This document shows, piece after piece, positions 1-7,455 of a DNA stretch of 54,981 nt (position 1 is the first letter of the stretch; each line of letters begins with the position of its first letter). This stretch comes from JAZLFH01 sp045615705 (GTDB lineage Bacteria > Bacillota > Clostridia > UMGS1883). Under the pieces are notes generated by a model. That model did not search any database. It saw only the letters and a list, made by a program, of their open reading frames with translations, and was not told the origin of the DNA. Location: positions 1-54,981 of the forward strand of contig JAZLFH010000053.1 of NCBI GenBank assembly GCA_045615705.1, written 5' to 3'. Position numbers and translations under genes: made by a program.

Positions 1-779
1 GCTTTATTTCTTACAGACAGTCTGAAGGTGATTACATCACCGTCGTTTGGTTTATAGCTTTGCATATCCGCACGAGCAGAATAAAAAGCTCTTGTAATTG
101 ACAAAACGGTTTTGCAACTGTTTGATACAGATACAAAATGACATCTTGAATATTTCTGCCAACCGTTAATAGCTCCCTCGTCCTGTTCAAATGTATTAAA
201 CTGAACGGGATTTATAAATTCGATTTTGAATTCATAATTTCCGATGCGTTCAAAAGCTCTGTAATTGTCAACGGTAATCCAAAACAGTCTTTTATCCGAT
301 TCACTCTTGGGATAATTTACTGTGATTATCGGCTCCGGTAATTGAGCTTCGTTAGTCGGTGAAGTTATTTCAACTGTTCTTGTATTTTCATTCCATTTCA
401 CGCCGCAACCCAACATTTCGGATATAAATCTGATAGGGACAAGCGTTCTGTCATCCTTTAAAATTCCGTATGTATCCATTAAGACTACCTCATCATTCAA
501 ATATGCCATCGGATAATAAGCCGTATATTTGATAACATCACAGTCTTTTTCTATCACAGCGGTACGGCTATCATTTTCCCAATCTACAGAAGCACCCAGG
601 GCTTCCGATACAAATCTGATTGGTACTAAAACTCGGTCCTGATTATCAATAAACGGTTTTGCATCCGGGAATAAAATTTCAACATTATCTAATGTAACCT
701 TTACATCCTCCTTAGCATATACAATGCCTGCTGACACCAACATTACAGCTATCATTAAAATACTAAATAATTTTTTCAT
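1..779 (-). CDS. Exported protein with copper-amine-oxidase-type N-terminal (stalk) domain, partial
   Basis: The reading frame starts at 779 (RBS AAAGGATG about 9 nt upstream) and runs off the left window edge, so the C-terminus is missing. It opens with a signal peptide (MKKLFSILMIAVML, then a small-residue cleavage region ending in YAKED). Two copies of the stalk-domain signature follow, LVPIRFVSEALGASVDWEND near residue 50 and LVPIRFISEMLGCGVKWNEN near residue 100. The family is common on Firmicute cell surfaces and has no copper or oxidase activity of its own. After this comes a region of unknown fold. The same domain closes the giant surface protein at 27,044-30,562. Its role is probably extracellular anchoring or display. 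It sits inside the putative left element as cargo. Confidence 0.85.
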   Translation of the reverse strand, partial: MKKLFSILMIAVMLVSAGIVYAKEDVKVTLDNVEILFPDAKPFIDNQDRVLVPIRFVSEALGASVDWENDSRTAVIEKDCDVIKYTAYYPMAYLNDEVVLMDTYGILKDDRTLVPIRFISEMLGCGVKWNENTRTVEITSPTNEAQLPEPIITVNYPKSESDKRLFWITVDNYRAFERIGNYEFKIEFINPVQFNTFEQDEGAINGWQKYSRCHFVSVSNSCKTVLSITRAFYSARADMQSYKPNDGDVITFRLSVRNK

Positions 780-797
780 AAGTCATTCATCCTTTCA

Positions 798-1466
798 TTA
801 TTCAAATATAATTTGCTTTTTTAAATACAGATTTACTATCGCTGAAATCATCTTCGATTTACTGTCTGAAAATCTTGTATCGTTTTCAAGTATGCTTGTA
901 TTCTCATTTTCTTTATAGGCAAGTGAAACAATTTCATTCTCCGAGCTTATGCTCCATAAATTCTTTTCATCAATGCGGATAAGCTCGGCAGGGGAAACCT
1001 TAAACCTTTTTGTAAAAATTACAACCTGCTTTTCTAAGTCAGATATTTTGAAGTTTTCAGCAAAGCTTCTGCACTCCTTTAACGGAACACCTTTTATAAA
1101 GAGCATATACAAAAATAATATTTTTCTCTTAAGCTCCGTCACCACTCCAACCGGAACTATGTATAAATTCTTTATCAGATTATACAAGGCGTCTGCCGCA
1201 AGATAATCGGATTTACTCGCAATAAGTTCTCTTGTTTTAAGGCGTTCCAGAGTTTTTTCAAAGGATACATCATCAAATATGTGACATTCCTTTTTCTTTC
1301 TGTCAAACGATGCCTTTAAGGACTCTTTGTTTAAAATGCTCCAATGCAAGCCTGTCCATAAAATAAATTCACTTTGAGAAAGAGCCTTTGCATCTCCGTT
1401 TACAACAACCGTCGGGTTGCCGTTTGTTAATTCAAGTTTTCCTTTTGTTACATAGTATTCAACCAT
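798..1466 (-). CDS. Unknown 222-residue protein, coupled to the excisionase-like gene
   Basis: The start at 1466 has a strong RBS (GGAGG, 8 nt spacing) that lies inside the end of the upstream gene. The two genes overlap by 8 nt and are probably translationally coupled. I do not recognise the family. The protein is soluble, rich in Lys, Glu and Ile, mostly helical in appearance, and has no signal peptide, membrane segment or cysteine motif. It may be a DNA-binding or accessory recombination protein, because it sits with an HTH gene at the end of an element, but nothing in the sequence itself shows this. Confidence 0.65.
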   Translation of the reverse strand: MVEYYVTKGKLELTNGNPTVVVNGDAKALSQSEFILWTGLHWSILNKESLKASFDRKKKECHIFDDVSFEKTLERLKTRELIASKSDYLAADALYNLIKNLYIVPVGVVTELKRKILFLYMLFIKGVPLKECRSFAENFKISDLEKQVVIFTKRFKVSPAELIRIDEKNLWSISSENEIVSLAYKENENTSILENDTRFSDSKSKMISAIVNLYLKKQIIFE

Positions 1467-1974
1467 TTTTATTTCCTCCTGTTTTTAATATCCCTATTTT
1501 TTTAAAATCCTCAATGTGCGTTTTTGATTTTCTTATAATGTTAAAATAATATCTGCCTGTCAGGAATTTCAGTAAATCTTCTTTGGCAACGCAGAATTTA
1601 TTTCGCACAATGATTCCCGGTATTTTTTCACTGTTTATCCAATTGCGAACCGCCTCCTTTCCATAGCCTGTTATTTTGATAATATCCCTTGAAGTAATAA
1701 CATTTTCGTAAGTATTTAGCTTATCGGAATAAAATTTTTTCAGTTTATTTTTGTATTCCGGCGGCACCTCCTTTTTTGATTCTCTTTTTTGCATATATCC
1801 GTATGCTTCTTCAATCGGAATCCTGCAAAAATGCAATAATCCCTCACAGCATTTTTCAAATTTGATTTTTCGATTTTTCATCAATTTGTAGCAGGTTGAT
1901 TGTGAAATACCGCAAATTTTACAAAACTCTGTTTTTGTAAGATAATTTTTGTCTGAATCGTGTATCGAATACAT
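1459..1974 (-). CDS. Excisionase-like protein with two helix-turn-helix segments
   Basis: The start is placed at 1974, where an AAGGAAG RBS stands 8 nt upstream; an in-frame ATG at 1998 has no RBS. The 171-residue protein has a first MerR/Xis-like HTH near residues 10-40 (LTKTEFCKICGISQSTCYKL). A second winged-HTH-like segment lies near residues 95-135 (ITSRDIIKITGYGKEAVRNW followed by IPGIIVRNKFCVAKEDLLKF). This layout is typical of excisionase or DNA-architectural proteins of integrative elements. It lies about 240 bp from the tRNA-Ser fragment proposed as attR, a usual place for xis. The exact family is not certain. Confidence 0.65.
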   Translation of the reverse strand: MYSIHDSDKNYLTKTEFCKICGISQSTCYKLMKNRKIKFEKCCEGLLHFCRIPIEEAYGYMQKRESKKEVPPEYKNKLKKFYSDKLNTYENVITSRDIIKITGYGKEAVRNWINSEKIPGIIVRNKFCVAKEDLLKFLTGRYYFNIIRKSKTHIEDFKKIGILKTGGNKNG

Positions 1975-2106
1975 AATTTCTACTTCCTTTACATACATTT
2001 CAATGGCAGATGTTAATCAGTTCCCAAAAAGTTCCCAAAAACTTTCTTAAATTTTATTTTTTTTAATAATTTTTCAAAGCATAATAAGATTGCACATTAA
2101 GACACG

Positions 2107-2152
2107 AAAAAACGGCTCAAACCCGTATTTTACACGAGTTTAAGCCGTTTTT
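2107..2152. terminator. Hairpin with flanking A and T runs, probably bidirectional
   Basis: Arms AACGGCTCAAAC and GTTTAAGCCGTT form a strong stem, with an A run on the left and T run on the right. It stands between the leftward element genes and the tRNA-Ser fragment. Confidence 0.6.
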
Positions 2153-2212
2153 AACATCAAACATTTTCAATTATTTGTATCCTTGCCGCAGTATATTGCA
2201 TAGCAATTTGGC

Positions 2213-2270
2213 GACTCGAAATCAGTTGAACCGCAAGGTTCCGTGGGTTCGAATCCCATCCTCTCCGCCA
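2213..2270 (+). other. 3' fragment of a tRNA-Ser gene, candidate attR
   Basis: From GACTCGAAATC (anticodon loop carrying CGA) the sequence continues through a variable arm, a proper T stem-loop (GTGGG TTCGAAT CCCAT), the acceptor strand CCTCTCC, G73 and CCA. The expected partner GGAGAGG and the D arm are absent: the bases before 2213 (ATTTGGC) do not pair with TCAGTT. It is therefore a 3' remnant and not a functional tRNA. A tRNA-Ser(CGA) gene would be the source. The break at the anticodon loop is a known crossover position for tRNA-targeting tyrosine recombinases. Confidence 0.7.
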
Positions 2271-2427
2271 AAAATCCTCGTTCGCAAGAACGGGGATTTT
2301 TACTTATTCCTTATTCCCTCTTCACTCTTACCTAAATGTCTATAAATGAGGATTTTTGGAAAGTAAAAAGTAATAGTGAATATGGAAGAAGCGAGGTGCA
2401 AAATCGCTATGGCGATTTTGTTTTGAA
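2271..2427 (+). repeat. Foldback repeat, copy A (adjacent to tRNA-Ser fragment)
   Basis: Starts exactly after the CCA of the tRNA fragment with AAAATCCTCGTTC, a short loop and GAACGGGGATTTTT (a terminator-like hairpin). An AT-rich segment is followed by GAGGATTTTTGGAAAG, AGTAATAGTGAATA and the hairpin AAAATCGCTATGGCGATTTT. Related copies are at 11,656-11,770, 12,606-12,718 plus 23,731-23,817 (one copy split by an insertion), and 26,548-26,751. Confidence 0.85.
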
Positions 2428-2485
2428 TTATTGTAAAGAGAATTGAAGCACGCTCGATGAAATCAACTTGCCCACATAAAAATAC

Positions 2486-2514
2486 TTGTAAAATTCAAAA
2501 AAATGTGTTAGAAT
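2486..2514 (+). promoter_or_regulatory. Sigma-A-type promoter for a small RNA candidate
   Basis: TTGTAA, 17 nt, TAGAAT. No gene with an RBS follows; the next element is a hairpin terminator about 115-148 nt downstream. Confidence 0.5.
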
Positions 2515-2520
2515 AAATTT

Positions 2521-2662
2521 TGTAAAAAGAGATTTATTTGCTTTTGAAATTGATATTCTAAAAAGTCGAAAAGCCGCATAAAATACGGGAATTTTAGGGT
2601 GACAGTAATATCGTCACGCAGAGACAAAAAGCCTTGAAACATCAGCATTTCAAGGCTTTTTT
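2521..2662 (+). ncRNA. Candidate small structured RNA ending in an intrinsic terminator
   Basis: A promoter at 2486-2514 predicts a transcript from about 2521. It contains a hairpin GTGAC/GTCAC near 2600-2620 and ends with an 11-bp terminator stem (AAGCCTTGAAA with TTTCAAGGCTT, 2629-2658) followed by T residues. There is no convincing open reading frame. I compared it mentally with common riboswitches (TPP, c-di-GMP, THF, purine, SAM, fluoride) and it fits none. It could be a trans-acting sRNA or an attenuated leader with no gene behind it. Confidence 0.4.
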
Positions 2663-2819
2663 CTTGCGTTTAAATAAAAGATTTTAACCTCTTTTGCATA
2701 ATAAATATCTTTATGTCCACTTGTGTCACTTGTTTAATGTAAGCAAGGAAAACGGCTTGCAACGGCTCAAAGGTCAGCCGTTTGTTTACTGTTGTGAAAA
2801 GTGGACTTTGAAAAGTTTA

Positions 2820-3215
2820 GTACCCTTTGCGGTATAGTGTAAAGACTCCACCGAACACCAGCACTAAAATATATGTACCCCCCCTTTGCGGTTAAGAGTG
2901 ACGGTACAAACCGCCGAACACCGACACCGAAAAGAAGGGGGTTGCACCTTTGCCATTTAAGGTGTAAGGCAAACCGCCACGCACCGACCACAAAGCAAGG
3001 TCTTAACCCCTTTGCGGTTGTAGGTGTAAGGCAACCGCCAAACGCACCGAACCGCAAGAGAGGTACACACCCCCTTTGCGGTTTAAGGTGTAAGGCAACC
3101 GCCACGCACCGCACCGCAGACAACGGAACGGACTTTGTCCCACCCTTTGCGGTTGTAGGTGTAAGGCAACCGCCAAACAACCCGAGCACAAGGGGGTTAC
3201 CCCTTTACGGTAATA
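2820..3215. repeat. Degenerate tandem array of palindromic 58-71-bp units
   Basis: Units begin with CCTTTGCGG-like sequence at about 2824, 2883, 2947, 3009, 3073, 3144 and 3202. The best-conserved part of a unit is CCTTTGCGGTT, then AGGTGTAAGGCAACCGCCA. The GCGGTT and AACCGC parts pair, so each unit can form a hairpin. The rest of each unit (for example ACCGACCGCAAAG) is more variable. Open reading frames over this array on both strands are translations of the repeat and not supported as genes. The array is clearly richer in G and C than its surroundings. The spacing from 2663 to 2820 holds no recognisable feature beyond an AGCCGTT inverted repeat. Confidence 0.85.
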
Positions 3216-3237
3216 TAATGGAAAGGAGGCGAAAACA

Positions 3238-3417
3238 ATGGGATGGGCAAAATACACAGAAGACAATTATAAATTATATTATGAAAGGATGGATAAAATC
3301 GAATCTTTTGCACCACAATCAATAATTTCTAAAACCCAAGAACAGTCTTTTAAAAAAGACCAATCAAAAAACAGCTTTGCCAATATATTTGAGGACAAAA
3401 GCTGTTTTTCTTTATGA
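3238..3417 (+). CDS. Small unknown protein, 59 residues
   Basis: ATG at 3238 has an AAAGGAGG RBS 8 nt upstream, which is much better than any neighbouring start. The product begins MGWAKYTEDNYKLYYERMDK and is charged and probably helical, with no membrane segment. The end overlaps the region where the next gene begins (ATGA at 3414), suggesting coupling. I do not recognise it. It lies directly after the tandem repeat array and is the first gene of a three-gene rightward set. Confidence 0.6.
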   Translation: MGWAKYTEDNYKLYYERMDKIESFAPQSIISKTQEQSFKKDQSKNSFANIFEDKSCFSL

Positions 3418-3440
3418 TTAAAATTGAAAGGATGAAAAAA

Positions 3441-3806
3441 ATGAAAAACGAAAATTACAACGAATACGATAGCACTCTTGATGGATTAATTGACTTTTTA
3501 GAGGGACTTCCGCAAGCATCTGTAAAAATGCTTGATTTAGAACGCTACACACTTATGCTTAGGGTTGCGGCAAAACTAATTGCTTTGCTTAAAGAAAGCA
3601 CTCCCGAAGGCGAAGTTAATATTGACATTGACAAAAAGTTCAATTTGGGTTTCATTTCTGTCGAATTAGAAAACTTAACTGTAACAGAACCCGATTTTTT
3701 TGCCAATATAATCAGCCAAGCGGATAATTTTGAAATATACCCGTTAACCAACGGCAATCTCCACATTGACATAACTTTTCAAGGCGTATTAAAATCAATA
3801 TGTTAG
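3441..3806 (+). CDS. Unknown acidic protein, about 121 residues
   Basis: The start is placed at 3441 because GAAAGG lies 9 nt upstream; in-frame ATGs at 3414 and 3432 are possible but poorer. The product starts MKNENYNEYDSTLDGLIDFL, is acidic, and seems to have an N-terminal helical half and a C-terminal beta-rich half (VNIDIDKKFNLGFISVELEN; IYPLTNGNLHIDITF). No known motif is visible. It is followed 15 nt later by another gene with its own RBS, so the three small genes from 3238 to 4532 probably form one transcript. Confidence 0.65.
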   Translation: MKNENYNEYDSTLDGLIDFLEGLPQASVKMLDLERYTLMLRVAAKLIALLKESTPEGEVNIDIDKKFNLGFISVELENLTVTEPDFFANIISQADNFEIYPLTNGNLHIDITFQGVLKSIC

Positions 3807-3821
3807 AAAGGAGCAAATTAA

Positions 3822-4532
3822 ATGATTTGGTTTATTCTTTTAATATTCATTGCAATCATTCTTATTGGGGCTGCTGCAACAGATTTGCCTGAAAATAGGA
3901 TTTCTTATAATGCAGACGAGGAAAACTCGAAACTTGCCTCAATGGTTAACAAAACTTTTGAAGAAGAACTATGCAGAAAAATATCAATGCCATCATATAA
4001 AGAACAAATTCTAAATATTATAAAAGATGATTTGATATATATTTACGGCAATTCATGGAAAACATTGTTTGATAGAACTTGGTATGTTCCACACCCTATT
4101 ACCATAGCATTTAACACGGTGGAAAATATTGTATTAATGCTATTACTGTCAAAAAGCGGTTTTATCCCAAAATGTTATCGATTTGCACATATAACAATCA
4201 GTAACTTTGATGTGGCAAATTCTTATGAATGTTTAAAAATTCTGCATTGTGTAGAAAAGAACATTCAAGTTAAACGAGATCAAAATATAAAATTAGTATT
4301 TTCACCCGAAGTAATATTCAAGCGTGACAACAGAAATAAAATACTAGAATTGCCCCAATATGATTACCCTTGCTCCGGGCAATTTTATTGGTCTTTTCAA
4401 AGTATTTGCACACATTCAAAGTTCAAAATAAATGACATACATAATACGAGATTGGTTCAATCTTGCATAAATTCATCTATTGGTGAACGAAGCAACAAAA
4501 AAAATCCATATAAAAATAAACTCGTGTTATAG
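3822..4532 (+). CDS. Unknown membrane-anchored protein, 236 residues
   Basis: RBS GAAAGGAG lies 7 nt before the ATG. Residues 1-20 (MIWFILLIFIAIILIGAAAT) form one N-terminal transmembrane segment without a clear cleavage site, so the rest is probably held at the membrane. The remainder is soluble, with a weakly hydrophobic stretch near residues 95-110 (ENIVLMLLLSKSG). I recognise no family. The 172 nt between this gene and the Mn-catalase gene hold no recognisable signal other than the RBS of the latter. Confidence 0.65.
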   Translation: MIWFILLIFIAIILIGAAATDLPENRISYNADEENSKLASMVNKTFEEELCRKISMPSYKEQILNIIKDDLIYIYGNSWKTLFDRTWYVPHPITIAFNTVENIVLMLLLSKSGFIPKCYRFAHITISNFDVANSYECLKILHCVEKNIQVKRDQNIKLVFSPEVIFKRDNRNKILELPQYDYPCSGQFYWSFQSICTHSKFKINDIHNTRLVQSCINSSIGERSNKKNPYKNKLVL

Positions 4533-4704
4533 TAGGTTTAATTGTTTTTTTATTATATTAAAGATTCTCTTCCTTTTCCCACTGCATATTCATAAGCAAT
4601 CTTTGTTCCGCTTTTTCATTTGTTGGGCAATAGCCTTCATCTTTTTACATAGAATAATTTTTATCAAGCTGCAAATAATAGCAAAAAGAAAGCGAGGTAA
4701 TAAT

Positions 4705-5373
4705 ATGTTTAAGCACGAAAAACTTTTGTTTCATCCTGTTGAGATTGATAAACCGAATCCTCAGTATGCGGTATTGCTTCAAGAACAACTTGGAGGCGGC
4801 AACGGTGAACTTAAAGCGGCAATGCAATATATGTCGCAAAGTTTCAGAATTAAAGACCCCGAAATTAAGGACCTGTTTTTGGATATTGCAGCAGAAGAAC
4901 TCGGTCATATGGAAATGGTTGCACAGACAATCAATCTTTTAAACGGGCATGATGTAGATGTTTCAAAAGTATCCGCAGGTGAAATCCAAACCCATGTTTT
5001 GTTAGGATTAAATCCCGGGCTTATAAATGCATCAGGTTATTCGTGGACAGGTGATTATGTTACGGTTACAGGCGATTTGTGTGCTGATTTATTATCCAAC
5101 ATTGCATCAGAGCAAAGAGCAAAAGTCGTTTATGAATACCTATACAGACAGATAGATGATAAAAAAGTGAAAGAAACAATTGATTTTCTTTTGAATCGTG
5201 AAGAGGCACACAATGCTATGTTTAGAGAAGCATTTAATAAAGTTCAAAACTCAGGTTCAAATCATGATTTCGGAACAACAAAAGCGGCTAAAATGTATTT
5301 CAGTATGTCGGAGCCATCTCCCGAGGATAATCCATTTAAGGAAACCAATGTTAAAGCACCTGCCTTTAAATAA
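4705..5373 (+). CDS. Manganese catalase family protein (CotJC-like)
   Basis: A dinuclear manganese catalase-fold protein that in this family disproportionates hydrogen peroxide; spore-coat members (CotJC) are close relatives. The 222-residue product keeps the ligand set: E35 (GGNGELKAAMQY), E65 and H68 (AAEELGHMEM), E136 (SEQRAK) and H169 (NREEAHNAMF). The start at 4705 has an AGCGAGG RBS and gives the usual N-terminus MFKHEKLLFHPVEIDKPNP; a longer in-frame extension to 4480 is hydrophobic, unlike the family, and not supported. It is longer than typical CotJC and close to the full catalase core, but lacks the long C-terminal extension of Lactobacillus-type enzymes. A role in oxidative stress or in the spore coat is likely. 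Confidence 0.9.
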   Translation: MFKHEKLLFHPVEIDKPNPQYAVLLQEQLGGGNGELKAAMQYMSQSFRIKDPEIKDLFLDIAAEELGHMEMVAQTINLLNGHDVDVSKVSAGEIQTHVLLGLNPGLINASGYSWTGDYVTVTGDLCADLLSNIASEQRAKVVYEYLYRQIDDKKVKETIDFLLNREEAHNAMFREAFNKVQNSGSNHDFGTTKAAKMYFSMSEPSPEDNPFKETNVKAPAFK

Positions 5374-5460
5374 TATATGATAAATACAATTAGGGAATTT
5401 AGTGGAAATTCTGTCTTGATAATTTTTTAATTATAACAACAAAAAATTATTTTTCCTTTA

Positions 5461-5501
5461 AAAAGGTGCATTTGAGATGTCTTTCTCAAATGCACCTTTT
5501 T
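5461..5501. terminator. Bidirectional terminator between convergent genes
   Basis: A perfect stem (AAAAGGTGCATTTGAGA pairing with TCTCAAATGCACCTTTT) with an A run before and T run after. It can serve both the catalase gene and the leftward acetyltransferase gene. Confidence 0.9.
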
Positions 5502-5504
5502 CGC

Positions 5505-6140
5505 TTAGGATAATTGTCCGGGAAGTTTTAATTTTTTCTTACGGGGAAAAGTTTTTTCGTATTTTTCAAAGTCATCGGGATTGTCTTGACAGGAAAAATA
5601 CGCCTTCGGAGTTGAATACTCACCTGTAATACCGTTTAAATAGCCATTTTCAAGTTCTTTCAGCAAAAAGAAAGATGAATCCGCTCCTTCGGGAAGCCCG
5701 TGATAACGAATACCGAATTTACTCGCATAGGAAAATCCGCTTTTTCCGTAAAAATCAATGTTTCCTTCAAAGCATATTGCCTTACATCCAAATTCCTTTG
5801 CCTTTTCAAGTGAATAATCAAGAAGCATTTTACCAAAGCCTTGTCTTTGAAACTTTTGTAAAATGCAAATCGGTCCCATCGTCATTATAGGAATATTTTC
5901 GCCGTTATCCGCGTTAATCACGGCATTTACAAAAACATTCTGACCGATTATTTCACCGTCTTTTTCCATTACAAAATCAAGTTCTTTGACAAAATCGGAA
6001 TCATCTCTCAGTTTTTTTAAAACATAATGTTCCATGCAACCGGGACGATAAACATTCCAAAAACTTTCTCTTACGAGAGTTTCAACCTCTCTGTAATCTT
6101 CCTCTTTTTCCAAACGAATTATTATGTTATTTTTATTCAT
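5505..6140 (-). CDS. GNAT family N-acetyltransferase
   Basis: A 211-residue acyl-CoA-dependent acetyltransferase. The GNAT core covers about residues 5-160: motif A with the pyrophosphate-binding loop QRQGFGKMLL near residue 98-107, preceded by the strand GPICILQKFQ, and motif B with the FYGKSGF segment near residues 130-136. The C-terminal 45 residues (GYLNGITGEYSTPKAYFSCQ onward) match the extension seen in predicted acetyltransferases of this length in Clostridia. The substrate cannot be told. The RBS (GGAGGAAAAACA before ATG) is good. It stands alone between a terminator and a 178-nt gap that contains a GC-rich inverted repeat (CGGGAGG with CCTCCCG, around 6181-6214). Confidence 0.85.
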   Translation of the reverse strand: MNKNNIIIRLEKEEDYREVETLVRESFWNVYRPGCMEHYVLKKLRDDSDFVKELDFVMEKDGEIIGQNVFVNAVINADNGENIPIMTMGPICILQKFQRQGFGKMLLDYSLEKAKEFGCKAICFEGNIDFYGKSGFSYASKFGIRYHGLPEGADSSFFLLKELENGYLNGITGEYSTPKAYFSCQDNPDDFEKYEKTFPRKKKLKLPGQLS

Positions 6141-6318
6141 TGTTTTTCCTCCTGAACATTGTTTTTTTCAACTGCATAAGCGGGAGGCGACATATTGTAA
6201 CAAACCCTCCCGGTTACGATACAATATCTCGTGTGTTGTACTTAATCAAAAAGCACTTCTCCTTAAAAATAAATATTATAATCAAGCACCGATGCTCAAT
6301 TACCTCTGTTAGATAAAA

Positions 6319-7443
6319 TTACGCATTTTCAAACGCTTTTTTTACTTTTTCAAGTTCCATTCTGATTGAAATATGTTGAGGACAAACCTCTTCACATTTA
6401 CCGCACTTAATACACTCACTTGCCGAAAGTTTGTTTTCGTCTGTCAGTATGCTTTTTTCTATTTTTTTTGCTTTTTCTTCATCTTCGCACTGAATAAGGA
6501 CATTGTACGCCGAAAAAGAACCTGAAATCCCTATATTTTTCGGGCAAACCTTAGCACAGTAATTACAATTCGTGCATTGAATTATCGGAACTTTTCTTAT
6601 TATGTCTAATGCTTCATCTATAACTTTTTCTTGTTTTTCATTTAATTTTTTAAAGTCTTTCATATATGAAACATTATCTCTTACCTGTTCTAAACTGCTC
6701 ATTCCGGAAAGTACCGTAAGCACTCCGTCAAGTCCTGCGGCAAATCGCACTGCCCACGATGCACAGGAAGAATCGGGTTCTGACTCTTGCATTATTTTCT
6801 TGACTGCCTTTGGAGGATTTGCAAGTGTCCCACCTTTAACGGGTTCCATAATAATGACGGGTTTATTGTGCTTTCTTGCGACTTCGTAGCATTCTCTTGA
6901 TTTAACGGACGGATTTTCCCAATCAATGTAATTTATTTGAAGTTGAACGAACTCGGCTTGCGGGTGATTTGTTAAAATTTCGTCCAAATCCTCAGGTGTT
7001 GAGTGAAAAGAAAAACCTATATGGCGAATAAGCCCTTTTTCTTTTTGCTCCAACGCCCAGTTCCAAAGGTCATACTCATCGTATGCTTTTGTTCTTTCTC
7101 CGCCGAGGCTGTGCATCAAATAAAAGTCAAAATATCCCGCACCCGTGCGTTTTAAAGATGTTTCAAACTGATTTATTGCATCGTCTTTGCTTTTACAACC
7201 TGCCCATGCCGCCATCTTTGTGGCAAGTTGATATTTTTCTCTCGGGTAACGGTCAACAAGTGCTTTTTTGACTGCTTCTTCACTTCCCGGATAAACAAAA
7301 GCCGTATCAAAATATGTAAATCCGCCATTTATGAACTCATCTACCATTTTCTTTGTTTGTTCAATATCAATTTCTCCGTCAACTTTCGGAAGTCGCATCA
7401 TACCAAAGCCTAATTTTTTAATATTTTCTCCTAAATATGTCAT
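6319..7443 (-). CDS. Aldo/keto reductase with C-terminal 2x[4Fe-4S] ferredoxin domain
   Basis: The N-terminal 280 residues form an NAD(P)H-dependent AKR barrel with the complete catalytic tetrad D46, Y51, K76 and H111 (YFDTAF, VYPGSE, ATKM, LMHS). The C-terminal part carries two cysteine clusters, C290-C293-C296-C300 and C344-C347-C350-C354, each CxxCxxCxxxC(P), which bind two [4Fe-4S] clusters. Such fused reductases are common in anaerobes and may draw electrons from ferredoxin; the natural substrate is unknown. The protein is of normal length for this class (374). Start at 7443 is conserved-looking (MTYLGENIKKLGFGMMRLP). A DUF1648 gene follows upstream with a 12-nt gap, so the two are probably co-transcribed. 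Confidence 0.92.
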   Translation of the reverse strand: MTYLGENIKKLGFGMMRLPKVDGEIDIEQTKKMVDEFINGGFTYFDTAFVYPGSEEAVKKALVDRYPREKYQLATKMAAWAGCKSKDDAINQFETSLKRTGAGYFDFYLMHSLGGERTKAYDEYDLWNWALEQKEKGLIRHIGFSFHSTPEDLDEILTNHPQAEFVQLQINYIDWENPSVKSRECYEVARKHNKPVIIMEPVKGGTLANPPKAVKKIMQESEPDSSCASWAVRFAAGLDGVLTVLSGMSSLEQVRDNVSYMKDFKKLNEKQEKVIDEALDIIRKVPIIQCTNCNYCAKVCPKNIGISGSFSAYNVLIQCEDEEKAKKIEKSILTDENKLSASECIKCGKCEEVCPQHISIRMELEKVKKAFENA

Positions 7444-7455
7444 ACTGTTCTCCTG

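Larger units (their letters stand above)
1..2270. mobile_element. Right end of an integrated element, bounded by a tRNA-Ser 3' fragment
   Basis: Positions 2213-2270 reproduce the 3' part of a tRNA-Ser gene, from the anticodon loop to CCA, with no 5' half upstream. This is what a tyrosine-recombinase element leaves at its distal end after inserting into a tRNA gene. The tRNA reads rightward, so the element lies to its left and the restored full-length tRNA-Ser should be outside the window. The three leftward genes before the site, including an excisionase-like HTH protein, fit an element end. No integrase is visible, so the assignment is inference. Confidence 0.5.

Noticed and set aside
2521..2662. 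c-di-GMP or other known riboswitch
   Set aside because: A short CACGCA-like match was noticed, but the rest of the core is missing and no gene follows the terminator.
2820..3215. CRISPR array
   Set aside because: Unit length is uneven (58-71 bp), similarity spreads over most of the unit with no constant repeat plus unique spacer, and there are no cas genes.
2767..3325. Long open frames on both strands across the tandem array
   Set aside because: They translate the repeat units themselves, have no RBS, and give low-complexity Arg/Pro or Leu/Gln peptides.
4480..4704. N-terminal extension of the Mn-catalase protein
   Set aside because: It is hydrophobic, has no RBS and is unlike the family; the ATG at 4705 has both a good RBS and the family N-terminus.
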